Assembly (NCBI GenBank): GCA_029582265.1
Contig: CM055816.1
Span: 992,001 to 1,056,000, forward strand
DNA length: 64,000 nt
Source: Zoroaster sp. YZ-2022
Lineage: Eukaryota; Echinodermata; Asteroidea; Forcipulatida; Zoroasteridae
Direction of reading: 5' to 3'
Below, one piece after another: positions 32,931-45,305 of this stretch. Numbering within the stretch: position 1 is the stretch's first letter; each line of letters opens with the position of its first letter. The position numbers were made by a program, and so were the translations under genes. Below the pieces are notes generated by a model. It was given only the letters and a program-made list of their open reading frames with translations. It had not been told where the DNA came from and searched no databases.

Positions 32931-33384
32931 AAAATGTTAGACGATATTTAATTAAAATTTAATATTTCATCTCAATACAATATTTCATCTTTTTTGGTTG
33001 ACACTTCTGAAATTGGGAAGATTTATTAACGGGAAATGTTCGACAAAATGTTCAAGAATATTTTTATTAAAATTTTTCCAGTATTGTCTAATATGAAAGC
33101 ACTTCCGACTGAATAATTTTACATGATGATTTTTGTTTATATAATCTTGGTAATCGCCTGCATTTAAGTGAGGTGAATTGTTTGCACATATACATATCCC
33201 ATAAATTGTACATAACCAGTGCAGGTCTCACGAGCAAGGAAAATGTAGGAAAATTAATCTCTCTAAAATGTTTTCATCTTAGAGAAATTAGAATTGTTAT
33301 GTTGAATTTCAAAAAGGTTCCATCCTGCAACTTTTTTAGCAAACAAACATTTCCGTTGTTTCTTAAAAACATTGTGATGAAACT

Positions 33385-36300
33385 TTCACTGTAGCTTCCA
33401 ATTAACATGATTCTTCATGATCAATGTCCTGGATTGCCATGGTCGAGCGGTTTAGTGCATCGGATGTAAGGTTCCATATACCAATGATGTAGCTTCCAAT
33501 TAACATGATTCTTCATGATCAATGTCCTGGATTGCCATGGTCGAGCGGTTTAGTGCATCGGATGTAAGGTTCCATATACCAATGATGTAGCTTCAATTAA
33601 CATGATTCTTCATGATCAATGTCCTGGATTGCCATGGTCGAGCGGTTTAGTGCATCGGATGTAAGGTTCCATATACCAATGATGTAGCTTCCAATTAACA
33701 TGATTCTTCATGATCAATGTCCTGGATTGCCATGGTCGAGCGGTTTAGTGCATCGGATGTAAGGTTCCATATACCAATGATGTATCTTCCAATTAACATG
33801 ATTCTTCATGATCACTGTCCTGGAGTGCCTTGGTCGCGGGTTTTAGTGCATCGGATGTAAGGTTCCATATACCAATGATGTAGCTTCCAATTAACATGAT
33901 TCTTCATGATCAATGTCCTGGATTGCCATGGTCGAGCGGTTTAGTGCATCGGATGTAAGGTTCCATATACCAATGATGTAGCTTCCAATTAACATGATTC
34001 TTCATGATCAATGTCCTGGATTGCCATGGTCGAGCGGTTTAGTGCATCGGATGTAAGGTTCCATATACCAATGATGTAGCTTCCAATTAACATGATTCTT
34101 CATATCAATGTCCTGGATTGCCATGGTCGAGCGGTTTAGTGCATCGGATGTAAGGTTCCATATACCAATGATGTAGCTTCCAATTAACATGATTCTTCAT
34201 GATCAATGTCCTGGATTGCCATGGTCGAGCGGTTTAGTGCATCGGATGTAAGGTTCCATATACCAATGATGTAGCTTCCAATTAACATGATTCTTCATGA
34301 TCAATGTCCTGGATTGCCATGGTCGAGCGGTTTAGTGCATCGGATGTAAGGTTCCATATACCAATGATGTAGTTTCCAATTAACATGATTCTTCATGATC
34401 AATGTCCTGGATTGCCATGGTCGAGCGGTTTACTGCATCGGATGTAAGGTTCCATATACCAATGATGTAGTTTCCAATTAACATGATTCTTCATGATCAA
34501 TGTCCTGGATTGCCATGGTCGAGCGGTTTAGTGCATCGGATGTAAGGTTCCATATACCAATGCTGTAACTTCCAATTAACATGATTCTTCATGATCAATG
34601 TCCTGGATTGCCATGGTCGAGCGGTTTAGTGCATCGGATGTAAGGTTCCATATACCAATGATGTAGCTTCCAATTAACATGATTCTTCATGATCAATGTC
34701 CTGGATTGCCATGGTCGAGCGGTTTAGTGCATCGGATGTAAGGTTCCATATACCAATGATGTAGTTTCCAATTAACATGATTCTTCATGATCAATGTCCT
34801 GGATTGCCATGGTCGAGCGGTTTAGTGCATCGGATGTAAGGTTCCATATACCAATGATGTAGCTTCCAATTAACATGATTCTTCATGATCAATGTCCTGC
34901 ATTGCCATGGTCGAGCGGTTTACTGCATCGGATGTAAGGTTCCATATACCAATGATGTAGCTTCCAATTAACATGATTCTTCATGATCAATGTCCTGGAT
35001 TGCCATGGTCGAGCGGTTTAGTGCATCGGATGTAAGGTTCCATATACCAATGATGTAGTTTCAATTAACATGATTCTTCATGATCAATGTCCTGGATTGC
35101 CATGGTCGAGCGGTTTAGTGCATCGGATGTAAGGTTCCATATACCAATGATGTAGCTTCCAATTAACATGATTCTTCATGATCAATGTCCTGGATTGCCA
35201 TGGTCGAGCGGTTTAGTGCATCGGATGTAAGGTTCCATATACCAATGATGTAGCTTCCAATTAACATGATTCTTCATGATCAATGTCCTGGATTGCCATG
35301 GTCGAGCGGTTTAGTGCATCGGATGTAAGGTTCCATATACCAATGATGTAGTTTCCAATTAACATGATTCTTCATGATCAATGTCCTGGATTGCCATGGT
35401 CGAGCGGTTTAGTGCATCGGATGTAAGGTTCCATATACCAATGATGTAGTTTCCAATTAACATGATTCTTCATGATCAATGTCCTGGATTGCCATGGTCG
35501 AGCGGTTTACTGCATCGGATGTAAGGTTCCATATACCAATGATGTAGCTTCCAATTAACATGATTCTTCATGATCAATGTCCTGGATTGCCATGGTCGAA
35601 CGGTTTAGTGCATCGGATGTAAGGTTCCATATACCAATGATGTAGTTTCCAATTAACATGATTCTTCATGATCAATGTCCTGGATTGCCATGGTCGAACG
35701 GTTTAGTGCATCGGATGTAAGGTTCCATATACCAATGATGTAGCTTCCAATTAACATGATTCTTCATGATCAATGTCCTGGATTGCCATGGTCGAGCGGT
35801 TTAGTGCATCGGATGTAAGGTTCCATATACCAATGATGTAGCTTCCAATTAACATGATTCTTCATGATCAATGTCCTGGATTGCCATGGTCGAGCGGTTT
35901 AGTGCATCGGATGTAAGGTTCCATATACCAATGATGTAGTTTCCAATTAACATGATTCTTCATGATCAATGTCCTGGATTGCCATGGTCGAGCGGTTTAG
36001 TGCATCGGATGTAAGGTTCCATATACCAATGATGTAGCTTCAATTAACATGATTCTTCATGATCAATGTCCTGGATTGCCATGGTCGAGCGGTTTAGTAC
36101 ATCGGATGTGAGTATCCATATACCAATGATGTAGCTTCCAATTAACATGATTCTTCATGATCAATGTCCTGGATTGCCATGGTCGAGCGGTTTAGTGCAT
36201 CGGATGTAAGGTTCCATATACCAATGATGTAGTTTCCAATTAACATGATTCTTCATGATCAATGTCCTGGATTGCCATGGTCGAGCGGTTTAGTGCATCG

Positions 36301-37942
36301 GATGTAAGAGTTCCATATACCAATGATGTAGTTTCCAATTAACATGATTCTTCATGATCAATGTCCTGGATTGCCATGGTCGAGCGGTTTAGTGCATCGG
36401 ATGTAAGGTTCCATATACCAATGGTGTAGCTTCCAATTAACATGATTCTTCATGATCAATGTCCTGGATTGCCATGGTCGAGCGGTTTAGTGCATCGGAT
36501 GTAAGGTTCCATATACCAATGATGTAGCTTCCAATTAACATGATTCTTCATGATCAATGTCCTGGATTGCCATGGTCGAGCGGTTTACTGCATCGGATGT
36601 AAGGTTCCATATACCAATGATGTAGCTTCCAATTAACATGATTCTTCATGATCAATGTCCTGGATTGCCATGGTCGAGCGGTTTAGTGCATCGGATGTAA
36701 GGTTCCATATACCAATGATGTAGCAACCAATTAACATGATTCTTCATGATCAATGTCCTGGATTGCCATGGTCGAGCGGTTTAGTGCATCGGATGTAAGG
36801 TTCCATATACCAATGATGTAGCTTCCAATTAACATGATTCTTCATGATCAATGTCCTGGATTGCCATGGTCGAGCGGTTTACTGCATCGGATGTAAGGTT
36901 CCATATACCAATGATGTAGTTTCCAATTAACATGATTCTTCATGATCAATGTCCTGGATTGCCATGGTCGAGCGGTTTACTGCATCGGATGTAAGGTTCC
37001 ATATACCAATGATGTAGCTTCCAATTAACATGATTCTTCATGATCAATGTCCTGGATTGCCATGGTCGAGCGGTTTACTGCATCGGATGTAAGGTTCCAT
37101 ATACCAATGATGTAGCTTCCAATTAACATGATTCTTCATGATCAATGTCCTGGATTGCCATGGTCGAGCGGTTTAGTGCATCGGATGTAAGGTTCCATAC
37201 CAATGATGTAGTTTCCAATTAACATGATTCTTCATGATCAATGTCCTGGATTGCCATGGTCGAGCGGTTTAGTGCATCGGATGTGAGGTTCCATATACCA
37301 ATGATGTAGCTTCCAATTAACATGATTCTTCATGATCAATGTCCTGGATTGCCATGGTCGAGCGGTTTACTGCATCGGATGTAAGGTTCCATATACCAAT
37401 GATGTAGCTTCCAATTAACATGATTCTTCATGATCAATGTCCTGGATTGCCATGGTCGAGCGGTTTACTGCATCGGATGTAAGGTTCCATATACCAATGA
37501 TGTAGCTTCCAATTAACATGATTCTTCATGATCAATGTCCTGGATTGCCATGGTCGAACGGTTTAGTGCATCGGATGTAAGGTTCCATATACCAATGATG
37601 TAGCTTCCAATTAACATGATTCTTCATGATCAATGTCCTGGATTGCCATGGTCGAGCGGTTTAGTGCATCGGATGTAAGGTTCCATATACCAATGATGTA
37701 GCTTCCAATTAACATGATTCTTCATGATCAATGTCCTGGATTGCCATGGTCGAGCGGTTTAGTGCATCGGATGTAAGGTTCCATATACCAATGGTGTAGC
37801 TTCCAATTAACATGATTCTTCATGATCAATGTCCTGGATTGCCATGGTCGAGCGGTTTAGTACATCGGATGTAAGGTTCCATATACCAATGATGTAGCTT
37901 CCAATGAACATGATTCTTCATGATCAATGTCCTGGATTGCCA
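33385..37942. repeat. 98-bp satellite, about 46 units
   Basis: Highly uniform units, e.g. TAGCTTCCAATTAACATG, GATCAATGTCCTGGATTGCC, TGGTCGAGCGGTTTAGTGC, GTAAGGTTCCATATACC. The first part of the unit continues host intron sequence (compare 28,500-28,550); the TGGTCGAGCGG part is the head of the SINE at the right edge. Variants such as TTTAGTG/TTTACTG and TAGCTTCC/TAGTTTCC alternate through the array. ORFs here are artefacts. Confidence 0.97.
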
Positions 37943-38256
37943 TGGTCGAGCGGTTTACTGCATCGGATTTGTGTTCTGATGGCTGAGTCGTCACAATGTG
38001 GGTTCGAATCCCAACTGCGACCGTGGTACTTGTTACCTTGAGCAAGACACATTACCATAATTGCTTCTCTCCACCCAGGAGTAAATGTTGTACCTGTGAG
38101 GGCAGAGTTGGTTGTTGTGTTTGATTAGCCCTATATGCGCTGAAATGGCAGCAATTGAGCTTTATACTCCCCAGGGAGCTGAGATGGTTTTGAGAATGAT
38201 TTATGAGCCTAATGAGCAGGGGTAAGCGCGCTTTAACATTGCTTCCGTTATTATTA
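37943..38256 (+). mobile_element. tRNA-derived SINE at the edge of the 98-bp satellite
   Basis: Box A TGGTCGAGCGG at 37,943-37,953 and box B GGTTCGAATCC at 38,001-38,011 give a Leu/Ser-tRNA-like head. The body contains TTGAGCAAGACAC, TTGCTTCTCTCCACCC and GCAGCAATTGAGC, and the tail is TTATT-like. The same family is inserted in the Gypsy element (49,253) and at 55,599. Confidence 0.8.
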
Positions 38257-38835
38257 ACAGGATATGATTATTTCCTTTGGCGATACGAGTGACATTTTAG
38301 AAGTGTCATTAAAACAAATTACCTTTGGTAATCATCTAATTACAAAGTTAATAAATTACAATCTAAAAACTTACTGTGAAGTTGATGATGTACCAAACAA
38401 ACTGGGAATCTTTTTGATAAAATGCCATTTTTGATAAAATGAAAAATGTCTTACACATTTGAAATGAATCACAGCAGTAATTATTGGAATGGTGTATACT
38501 CTAAAGTGTTTTTTGATTATCAAAAGGTAGATCAAAATGTAGATTATTTATTTGTTTATTTATTCATCCAAATATTATAATATTTAGGAGGTGAGGATAT
38601 TGTGGATTTTCCAACAATCTGAATACTTTGTGCCAAAGTAGACTGATAAGTATCTAGCAGCGTGCCATGGCGGCTGCACCGTTTAGTTTACATAATGTTA
38701 TTTCCACCATCAGCTCAAAGTTCAGTTGTTTTTTCATAGCTCAAATTAAATCTTTACAAGAACTTCGTAAATTCCGAAATAAATGTTTAATTATTATGTT
38801 GTTTCACTCAGTGAAACGGGTCGTACGTTTCTAGT
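38257..38835. other. intron sequence
   Basis: No gene or repeat that I can define, A/T-rich. The last ~40 bases resemble 44,641-44,690, the left end of the second duplicated segment. Confidence 0.45.
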
Positions 38836-39800
38836 ATGGATAGTGGGTAATGTATATAATACAGTATAGGAGCTACGCAGGTCTAGTATTAGGCTACATC
38901 CATTGTCATTGTCATTGGATAGTGGGCAATGTGTATAATACAGTATAGGACCTACACAGGTCCAGTATTAAGCTGCATCCATTGTCATCGTCACTGGATA
39001 GTGGGCAATGTGTATAATACAGTATAGGACCTACGCAGGTCTAGTATGAGGTTGCATCCATTGTCATTGTCATTGGATAGTGGCCAATGTGTATAATACA
39101 ATATAGGACCTACGCAGGTCCAGTATTAGGCTGCATCCATTGTCATTGGATAGTGGTCAATGTGTATAATACAGTATAGGACCTACGCAGGTCAAATATT
39201 AAGCTACATATATTGTCATTGGATAGTGGGCAATGCGTATAATACAGTATAGGACCTACGCAGGTCGAGTATTAGGCTGCATCCATTGTCATTTGACAGT
39301 GGGCAGTGTGTACAATACAGTATAGGACCTACGCAGGTCCAGTATTAGGCTGCATCCATTGTCAGACAATACAGTAGTCCTACACATGTCAAGTATTAGG
39401 CTACATCCATTGTCCGACAATACAGTAGTCCTACACATGTCAAGTATTAGGCTCCGTCCATTGTCAGACAATACAGTAGTCCTACACATGTCAAGTATTA
39501 GGCTACATCCATTGTCAGACAATACAGTAGTCCTACACATGTCAAGTATTAGGCTCCGTCCATTGTCCGACAATACAGTAGTCCTACACATGTCAAGTAT
39601 TAGGCTACATCCATTGTCAGACAATAGAGTAGTCCTACACATGTCAAGTATTAGGACCCGTCCATTGTCGGACAATACAGTAGTCCTACACATGTCAAGT
39701 ATTAGGACCCGTCCATTGTCGGACAATACAGTAGTCCTACACATGTCAAGTATTAGGCTACAACCATTGTCCGACAATACAGTAGTCCTAAACATGTAAA
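38836..39800. repeat. two related tandem arrays (~85-bp, then 51-bp units)
   Basis: The first part (to 39,360) has about six units with GTGTATAATACAGTATAGGA and AGTATTAGGCTGCATCC. The second (39,361-39,800) has eight units of 51 bp with CAGTAGTCCTACACATGTC. As 51 is a multiple of three and no stop occurs in the unit, both strands stay open over ~450 bp (146 and 175 codons). I do not regard these as genes. Confidence 0.9.
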
Positions 39801-39997
39801 GTATTAGGCTGCACATCTTTATATGATTTTGATGATTACATTCAGAGCAATGTCTGACTACATTTATTGTAGTTTGAGCATGTCTTTCTCCTGAAATATT
39901 TTCACATTAGTTTTCGTTCGTTCGTTTGTTTATTTGTTCGATTGTTTGTTTTATTTTTGAGGGACAACAACACAATTTTCTTTGCTATTTTACTTAC

Positions 39998-40090
39998 GGG
40001 AACAATTTTTTTCACTCCAGTTTTGATCACATTCACACTGACAGGTGCTTTTATCCAGTATACCTTCATTATCACAGGACAGTGCACACC
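39998..40090 (-). CDS. host EGF-like exon
   Basis: 93-bp exon, phase 1-1, acceptor ATCTTTTCAG, donor TCCC|GTAAGTA. One EGF-like domain: GCALSCDNEGIL, CQCECDQNWSEKNCS. A near-identical exon lies at 45,074-45,166 in the second duplicated segment. Confidence 0.8.
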
Positions 40091-40174
40091 CTGAAAAGAT
40101 AAATAGTCAAAAACATCAAGTCAAATTATTTATTTTACTCTTTAAAAACAAATGGCACGTCGGGGTATTTGTTA

Positions 40175-40230
40175 TCAAACACAAATGCCATTATCCAGTG
40201 TACCTCCATTCTCACAGGATATAATGCAAT
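40175..40230 (-). CDS. half EGF-like exon ending in a stop (segment 1)
   Basis: Acceptor GGACCAG precedes 40,230. The frame gives DCIISCENGGTLDNGICV and then TGA. It covers the first half of an EGF domain. It could be a broken exon or an alternative last exon giving a shortened secreted protein. The same structure, also ending in TGA, is kept at 45,250-45,305. Confidence 0.45.
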
Positions 40231-40777
40231 CTGGTCCACTGGAGGAAAACAAATGATCCTCTTATGTTAAAAAATCTCCTTCTCTGATGTCTCCCTTGCA
40301 AAGTCATGCCAATAGTAAAACAAAATCATTGTCCAAAAGTTGTTTAATTTACACCACAGATAGGTACGTTGTTGCACGTGTAAATGTAAGAGGGCCATTT
40401 GTTTTCCTTCAGTGGACCTCAGGCGTTTTGTCAAAATTACTGTTTACAACATTTTACCTAGGGTTGTGATAATACAATTTATGTTTAGTTTCCGTATGAC
40501 ATAACCTCTCTAAAATGGTAAAAGGTAAAATCTTGACATTTGCTCAGAGCACATCTTACAGTGATCCCTTTTACAGTGATCTTGAGTCAACGAAGTACTG
40601 GATATCGAACGTCGCTCAACGGGGGATACCCCCAGCAAAATAGAACAGCTGGCGAACAGCTGGCGAACAGCTGGCGAACATATACCCGTCACTCAAATAT
40701 TTCTCCTTTTGTTTGTTTCATAGATTGTTGGTTTATTTTCGGGGAACAGTTACACAAGAATCTGTTATTTTACTTAC

Positions 40778-40874
40778 GACCACAGTTTTACCACTCAGTT
40801 TTGATTTGGATCACATTCACATTGACAGGTGCCATTATTCAGTGCACCTCCATTCTCACAGGACAGGGCACACT
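40778..40874 (-). pseudogene. host EGF-like exon with two 1-bp deletions
   Basis: Bounded by acceptor ATCTTTTCAG and donor GTC|GTAAGTA like its relatives at 45,808 and 46,429, but 97 bp long instead of 99. One T and one C are missing around 40,787-40,797, so the exon cannot be read through. Either a decayed exon or a sequence error. Confidence 0.65.
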
Positions 40875-42485
40875 CTGAAAAGATAAATATTCAGAAAGGT
40901 CAAGTCAAATGTATTTACTTTAGTCTGTAAGCGTTTTGTACCCAAAGAAAATGGATACGAATCCTTTATCTAATGTATCTGAACAAAACATGTTATGATA
41001 TTCCATTTCATTGCTTGTTTAAAGTTTTTGTCATGGTTTAAAAAAACGTTTTATAACAACTTCGTTAAGTCAGTAAATAAGTATTTAACCTTAAAATTAC
41101 ATAACATTTTCTTCTGATTATTAGGCAATTATACTTCTGAGAATTAATTGGATGGCACGTTTATGAAACTGAAACTTTATAGGTTTTCCAGGTCAATTTC
41201 GGCAAATGAGCGGCCAATTTCACTTTCATACGTTCATATTAAAGAGATTTTGCCTCTCCAGTTGTTACTGTGTTTCGAATTAACAATTCAAGCATTAACT
41301 CAAATTTTATTTTCAGGCTATGCGAATTCATGTGGCATTATATTCAAATCAGCATAATATTCAAATCAGCATATACGTCGTTTTTTTTTTTAGTAATGCA
41401 CATTCTTCATCCAATTTAGCAGAGTTAGTTCGACTGGAGATTTTCACTAAAATGTATAACGTATAACGTAGGCCTATACCGTATAACGTATTTCGTATAA
41501 CGGCAATCAATTTCGCAAAATGATAATTTTAAAAAATACGACAAACAAATGCAAAAAAGACAACAGAATACGTTTCATATGTTTACTTTAATTTAAACTT
41601 AATTTTGCTTTCTTTATTCATGTGCGTTTTTCGTACACTGTATATAGGGCCAATCATGTTTTATCCTGGTTTTTATTGTCCATTCATTCAATAGTGAACC
41701 GTTTTTATGGCTTTAAAAACCTATAGGAAATTAAATTTAAACGAAGTTAAACAAAGTGCCAATTAAGTTGCACAAATTTCACAAATGCCTGCCCAATAAT
41801 GAATTTGAATGACCAAATACGCGCCGCGAAAAGCTCCTGCGAAATTATGATGTTCGAGTGGATTGTTAAATTGGATGATTATTTTGTTTAATTCGAATGA
41901 CACACACACACACACTCACACACCCTCACACACACACACACACACACACACAGTCGTGAATTTCAAGACGTCTGAGGACCCTCTATTGTTCCTCTATTGT
42001 TTGGACTAACTTTTTGAAGCAATCTCCATTGGTTTTGTACACGCCGTTTTCCGAGGACAACGAAGAACAAAGAACCGCCGTCCGAGGACCTATTGTTCCA
42101 TTTATGTCCTTGGACGGTTTGCAGTGTACGCACACGCACACACCCACGAATACGAAATTTAATGCGTATTTTGAGCAGCATTAAATTTTGGGCGAAACAG
42201 AACGACACAGTCTTTAAATTGGCTGTTTATTTGCCGAAATTGACCAGGAAAACCTATATTAACAGGGTGATTTTTGGAATTGTTCGGCTATACACATGTT
42301 TTTACCATTTGGTGATAGTTGTAACGTTACAACTATTACCACATGTTAATGGAAACATGTTTGTGCACAGTGATGTTAACTTTGTTCTTCTATGGTGTTC
42401 ATATTTGGGAAGCGGCCTAATGAACACCACTGATGTAGTTTGTATCACCCCATGTTTGCAATGCATATCTGACATGTCGCATTAT
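40875..42485. other. intron sequence of segment 1, no gene
   Basis: Non-coding, matching 46,528-48,071 in segment 2 with differences: a CA-repeat and a block at 41,945-42,120 (two pieces of CCGAGGAC and CTATTGTTCC) occur only here, while 45,980-46,400 and 47,310-47,525 occur only in segment 2. Confidence 0.6.
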
Positions 42486-43857
42486 TGTGACGCAACAGCA
42501 GTTTGTATTTTCTACCCTTTTATATAATAGTATATCCTTGGTGAGGGATTCGCTGGTTCCGTGCGCAATTAGGCGATGCCGCAGCACGCAGCCAGCGAAC
42601 ACCAGTTTTGGAGCGCAGAGCGCATTGCATTGTATGTAGATTTGGGGTCAGTTGTTGCCGTGAACTTGTAGAGAGTAGTCATGGTAATAGAGTTAACTGA
42701 CATGTCGCATTATTGTGACGCAACAGCAGTTTGTATTTTCTACCCTTTATATAATAGTATATCCTTGGTGAGGGATTCGCTGGTTCCGTGCGCAATTATG
42801 CGATGCCGCAGCACGCAGCCAGCGAGCACCAGTTTTGGAGGGCAGAGCGCATTGCATTGTATGTAGATTTGGGGTCAGTTGTTGCCGTGAACTTGTAGAG
42901 AGTAGTCGTGATAATAGAGTTAACTTGCACAGTCGTAAGGAGTCGGAAAAGAGATCCGTACGTTCAAGTCATAAGCCCGAGGGTGTAGTGCTATATAAGT
43001 GGTAAGTCCAGGAGCATTGTATATTGTGCATGTGTTGTACTTAATACTTTGTAAAGTGGCTTACTGTCGAGGAATTTCTGTGTGCCGTGCATCCGCTACA
43101 CGTGTTTTTGAGGTGTCGTGAGGGGCTAGGTGTCACCTCACTGGGGCTTGTGTATCGGTTCTCTAGTCGAGCTGTAATTGCATGTGTTGTAATTACCAGA
43201 GGGACTTTAAGGATTGCATGTGTTGCAATCATTAATTCAGACTTGGGAATATACAGTAGGTGTTCCTCGAGCTGAGGGGCCCCATCGTATGTGTATTGGG
43301 TTGCAGGAGTCGGTGTGGGGTAGCTGCCCCTCCTTTGTAATTTCATTGGCTTGTGTGGTGTCTGTTGCTGTGCACCTCCAGTAAAGCCCCTTATATTGAT
43401 GCATCTGGACTAGCACTTAGCTTAAAGATATAGAGATTATAATTGTGTACTTGTGGTGACCCCTCAGGTGAGAGGTGCCATATGTGGTGTTAAGTTCCCT
43501 TCTACGGTGAGGTGCATTAGTGGTGTGCCAGTGACCCCTCATCGAGGTGCCATATATTGTCATGTAGTTATAAGGATTTCCTGTATTGATGATTGTTTTT
43601 CTTGTGATTTAAGGATTTGGTCACCTCCAGGTGAGGTGCCTTATTGTTTTACTGAATAAACCAGTATTATTTGTTATATAAATACACAACAACTTGCATC
43701 CTAGTGTCATATTTCATGGGGGTGATCTCAGAGCAATTGTATTCATTCATCGGGACGGTAAACTGCTATCCCAACGGATACGTTCCTAACCGCTCGGGGA
43801 CTTTTCCAGTCAGAAGCCGTCCGCGCGACAATTCCTCCCTAGGGGTGTTGTGTCACA
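42486..43857 (+). repeat. Gypsy 5' LTR, segment 1 (with 228-bp internal duplication)
   Basis: The LTR proper runs 42,714-43,857, from TGTGACGCAACA to TGTTGTGTCACA. The first ~200 bases plus 16 bases of host flank are repeated just before it (from 42,486), an event absent in segment 2. It contains CTATATAAGTGG near 42,992, a likely promoter, and a region rich in GGTGACCCCTCAGGTGAG-type short repeats. Confidence 0.75.
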
Positions 43858-43860
43858 AAT

Positions 43861-43878
43861 TGGTGTCAGAAGTGGGAT
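43861..43878 (+). promoter_or_regulatory. primer-binding site, tRNA-Leu type
   Basis: TGGTGTCAGAAGTGGGAT lies three bases after the LTR end and is complementary to the 3' end of a tRNA-Leu. The same site is at 49,225-49,242. Confidence 0.7.
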
Positions 43879-43883
43879 TTTTG

Positions 43884-43885
<2 letters not shown>

Positions 43886-43941
<56 letters not shown>

Positions 43942-44090
43942 TGTGGTCTTATATAGCGCACGTATCCACCAACTGAGTGGTTAAGTGTCTTGCTCAAGGA
44001 CACAAGTGTCACGGCCTGGATTCGAACCCACATTCTGCTGCTAACACCAGAACTTGAGTCCGGTAAGCTAGACCGCTCGGCCACGACACT
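43886..44090 (-). mobile_element. tRNA-SINE in the Gypsy leader, internally deleted
   Basis: Head at 44,090 (AGTGTCGTGGCCGAGCGG, box B GGTTCGAATCC), tail of ATT repeats at 43,886-43,940. Compared with 49,253-49,595 it lacks about 170 bp between two GTGG/ATGG sites. Flanked by TGATT on both sides. Confidence 0.8.
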
Positions 44091-44162
44091 CCACTGATTG
44101 ATTGTGATTGCTGAAATTTTCCTACCGATTAAGTGATTCTAGGGTATAGGCGGTTTGTGTAT

Positions 44163-44642
44163 ATGTCGGGAGTCACCTCCAGTGAGGACCTCAACAGGTC
44201 CAGGATGGAAGTGCAGTTGTTACAGTGGGAGAAGTCTCAACAGGCAAGGCGGATTGCAGAGCTTGAGTCTGCTTTGAAACAGACTAAGAAGTCTGACGAG
44301 AGCCCGGCTGGAGTAGCTGGAGGTAACATGCGAAAGCGTGTTAGCGTTGATGGAGATATTGAGTTTAAACTCCCTGGTCGGGGTGTGGCCGATTTAAGGG
44401 AGGAGACGGGGTACACCTCCTTGGAGGTGCCCCCACCTCTGAGTGAATTCAAAGTATCCGGGACCCATCCTATTGGAAAGGGTGGTGAAATGACTCTTCT
44501 GGATTGGACTACCCCTCGGAGGGGTGGTAACGTGTCCACTCATGAGCCCTGTAAGGTGCAGAAGGGGTCAGGTGACATGGGTGTTAACCGTACAAACCCT
44601 TTTATTGACGTCGAAGAGGTGTCTGATCCGAAGCAGAAATAA
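44163..44642 (+). pseudogene. Gypsy gag, N-terminal part only (segment 1)
   Basis: Starts MSGVTSSEDLNRSR, a coiled-coil-like N-terminus, and stays open to 44,642. At about 44,640 it leaves the Gypsy sequence and joins host intron, which supplies the stop. It keeps an AA at about 44,587 where the other copy has lost one base. Confidence 0.8.
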
Positions 44643-45073
44643 ATGTTTATTGATTATTTTGTTTCACTAATTGAAACAGGTCATGCGTTTCTAGTATTTG
44701 TCACATGATCAATGACCATAATTATAGTGACACCATCTAACGCATCTGCATTCTCATTGGTTAATGGGCAATGTGTATAATGGGCAATGTGTATTATGTG
44801 TATAATACAGTAGTCCTACACATGTCAAGTATTAGGCTACATCCATTGTCAGACAATACAGTAGTCCTACACATGTCAAGTATTAGGCTGCACATCTTTA
44901 TATGATTTTGATGATTACATTCAGAGCAATATCTGACTACATTTATTGTAGTTTAAGCATGTCCTCCTGAAATATTTTCACATTAGTTTTCGTTCGTTCG
45001 TTTGCTTATTTGTTCGATTGTTTGTTTTATTTTCGAGGGACAACAACACAATTTTCTTTGCTATTTTACTTAC
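44643..45073. other. start of segment 2: intron with two 51-bp-type units
   Basis: Matches 38,795-39,997 but with only two units of the 51-bp array (about 44,800-44,890). No gene. Confidence 0.6.
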
Positions 45074-45166
45074 GGGAACAGTTTTTTCCACTCCAGTTTT
45101 GATCACATTCACACTGACAGGTGCTTTTATCCAGTATACCTTCATTATCACAGGACAGTGCACACT
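45074..45166 (-). CDS. host EGF-like exon
   Basis: 93-bp exon, phase 1-1, acceptor ATCTTTTCAG, donor TCCC|GTAAGTA. ECALSCDNEGIL then CQCECDQNWSGKNCS. Duplicate of the exon at 39,998. Confidence 0.8.
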
Positions 45167-45249
45167 CTGAAAAGATAAATATTTAAAATGTCAAGTCAAA
45201 TTATTTATTTTACTCTTTAAAAACAAATAGCACGTCGGGGAATTTTTTA

Positions 45250-45305
45250 TCAAACACAAATGCCATTATCCAGTGCACCTCCATTCTCACAGGATATAAT
45301 GCAAT
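45250..45305 (-). CDS. half EGF-like exon ending in a stop (segment 2)
   Basis: Acceptor AGACCAG before 45,305, frame DCIISCENGGALDNGICV then TGA. Duplicate of 40,175-40,230 with one Thr to Ala change; frame and stop are kept. Confidence 0.45.

Noticed and set aside
32711..32932. Host gene of 73 aa
   Set aside because: LINE 3' end with ATTGT tail.
33385..37942. CRISPR-like regular array, and ~46 tRNA genes because of the TRGYNNARNNG-like box A in each unit
   Set aside because: Units are identical throughout with no unique spacers, and box B and an acceptor stem are absent in the units. It is a satellite containing a SINE head.
37943..38015. Genuine tRNA-Leu or tRNA-Ser gene
   Set aside because: Box A and box B are present but no closed acceptor stem, and SINE body and tail follow; same family is repeated elsewhere.
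39289..39816. 175-aa and 146-aa ORFs
   Set aside because: They are translations of a 51-bp tandem repeat on both strands, with no start context or domain.
43671..43976. ORF with poly-Asn
   Set aside because: It runs from the LTR through the ATT tail of a SINE; the Asn run is the repeat AAT.
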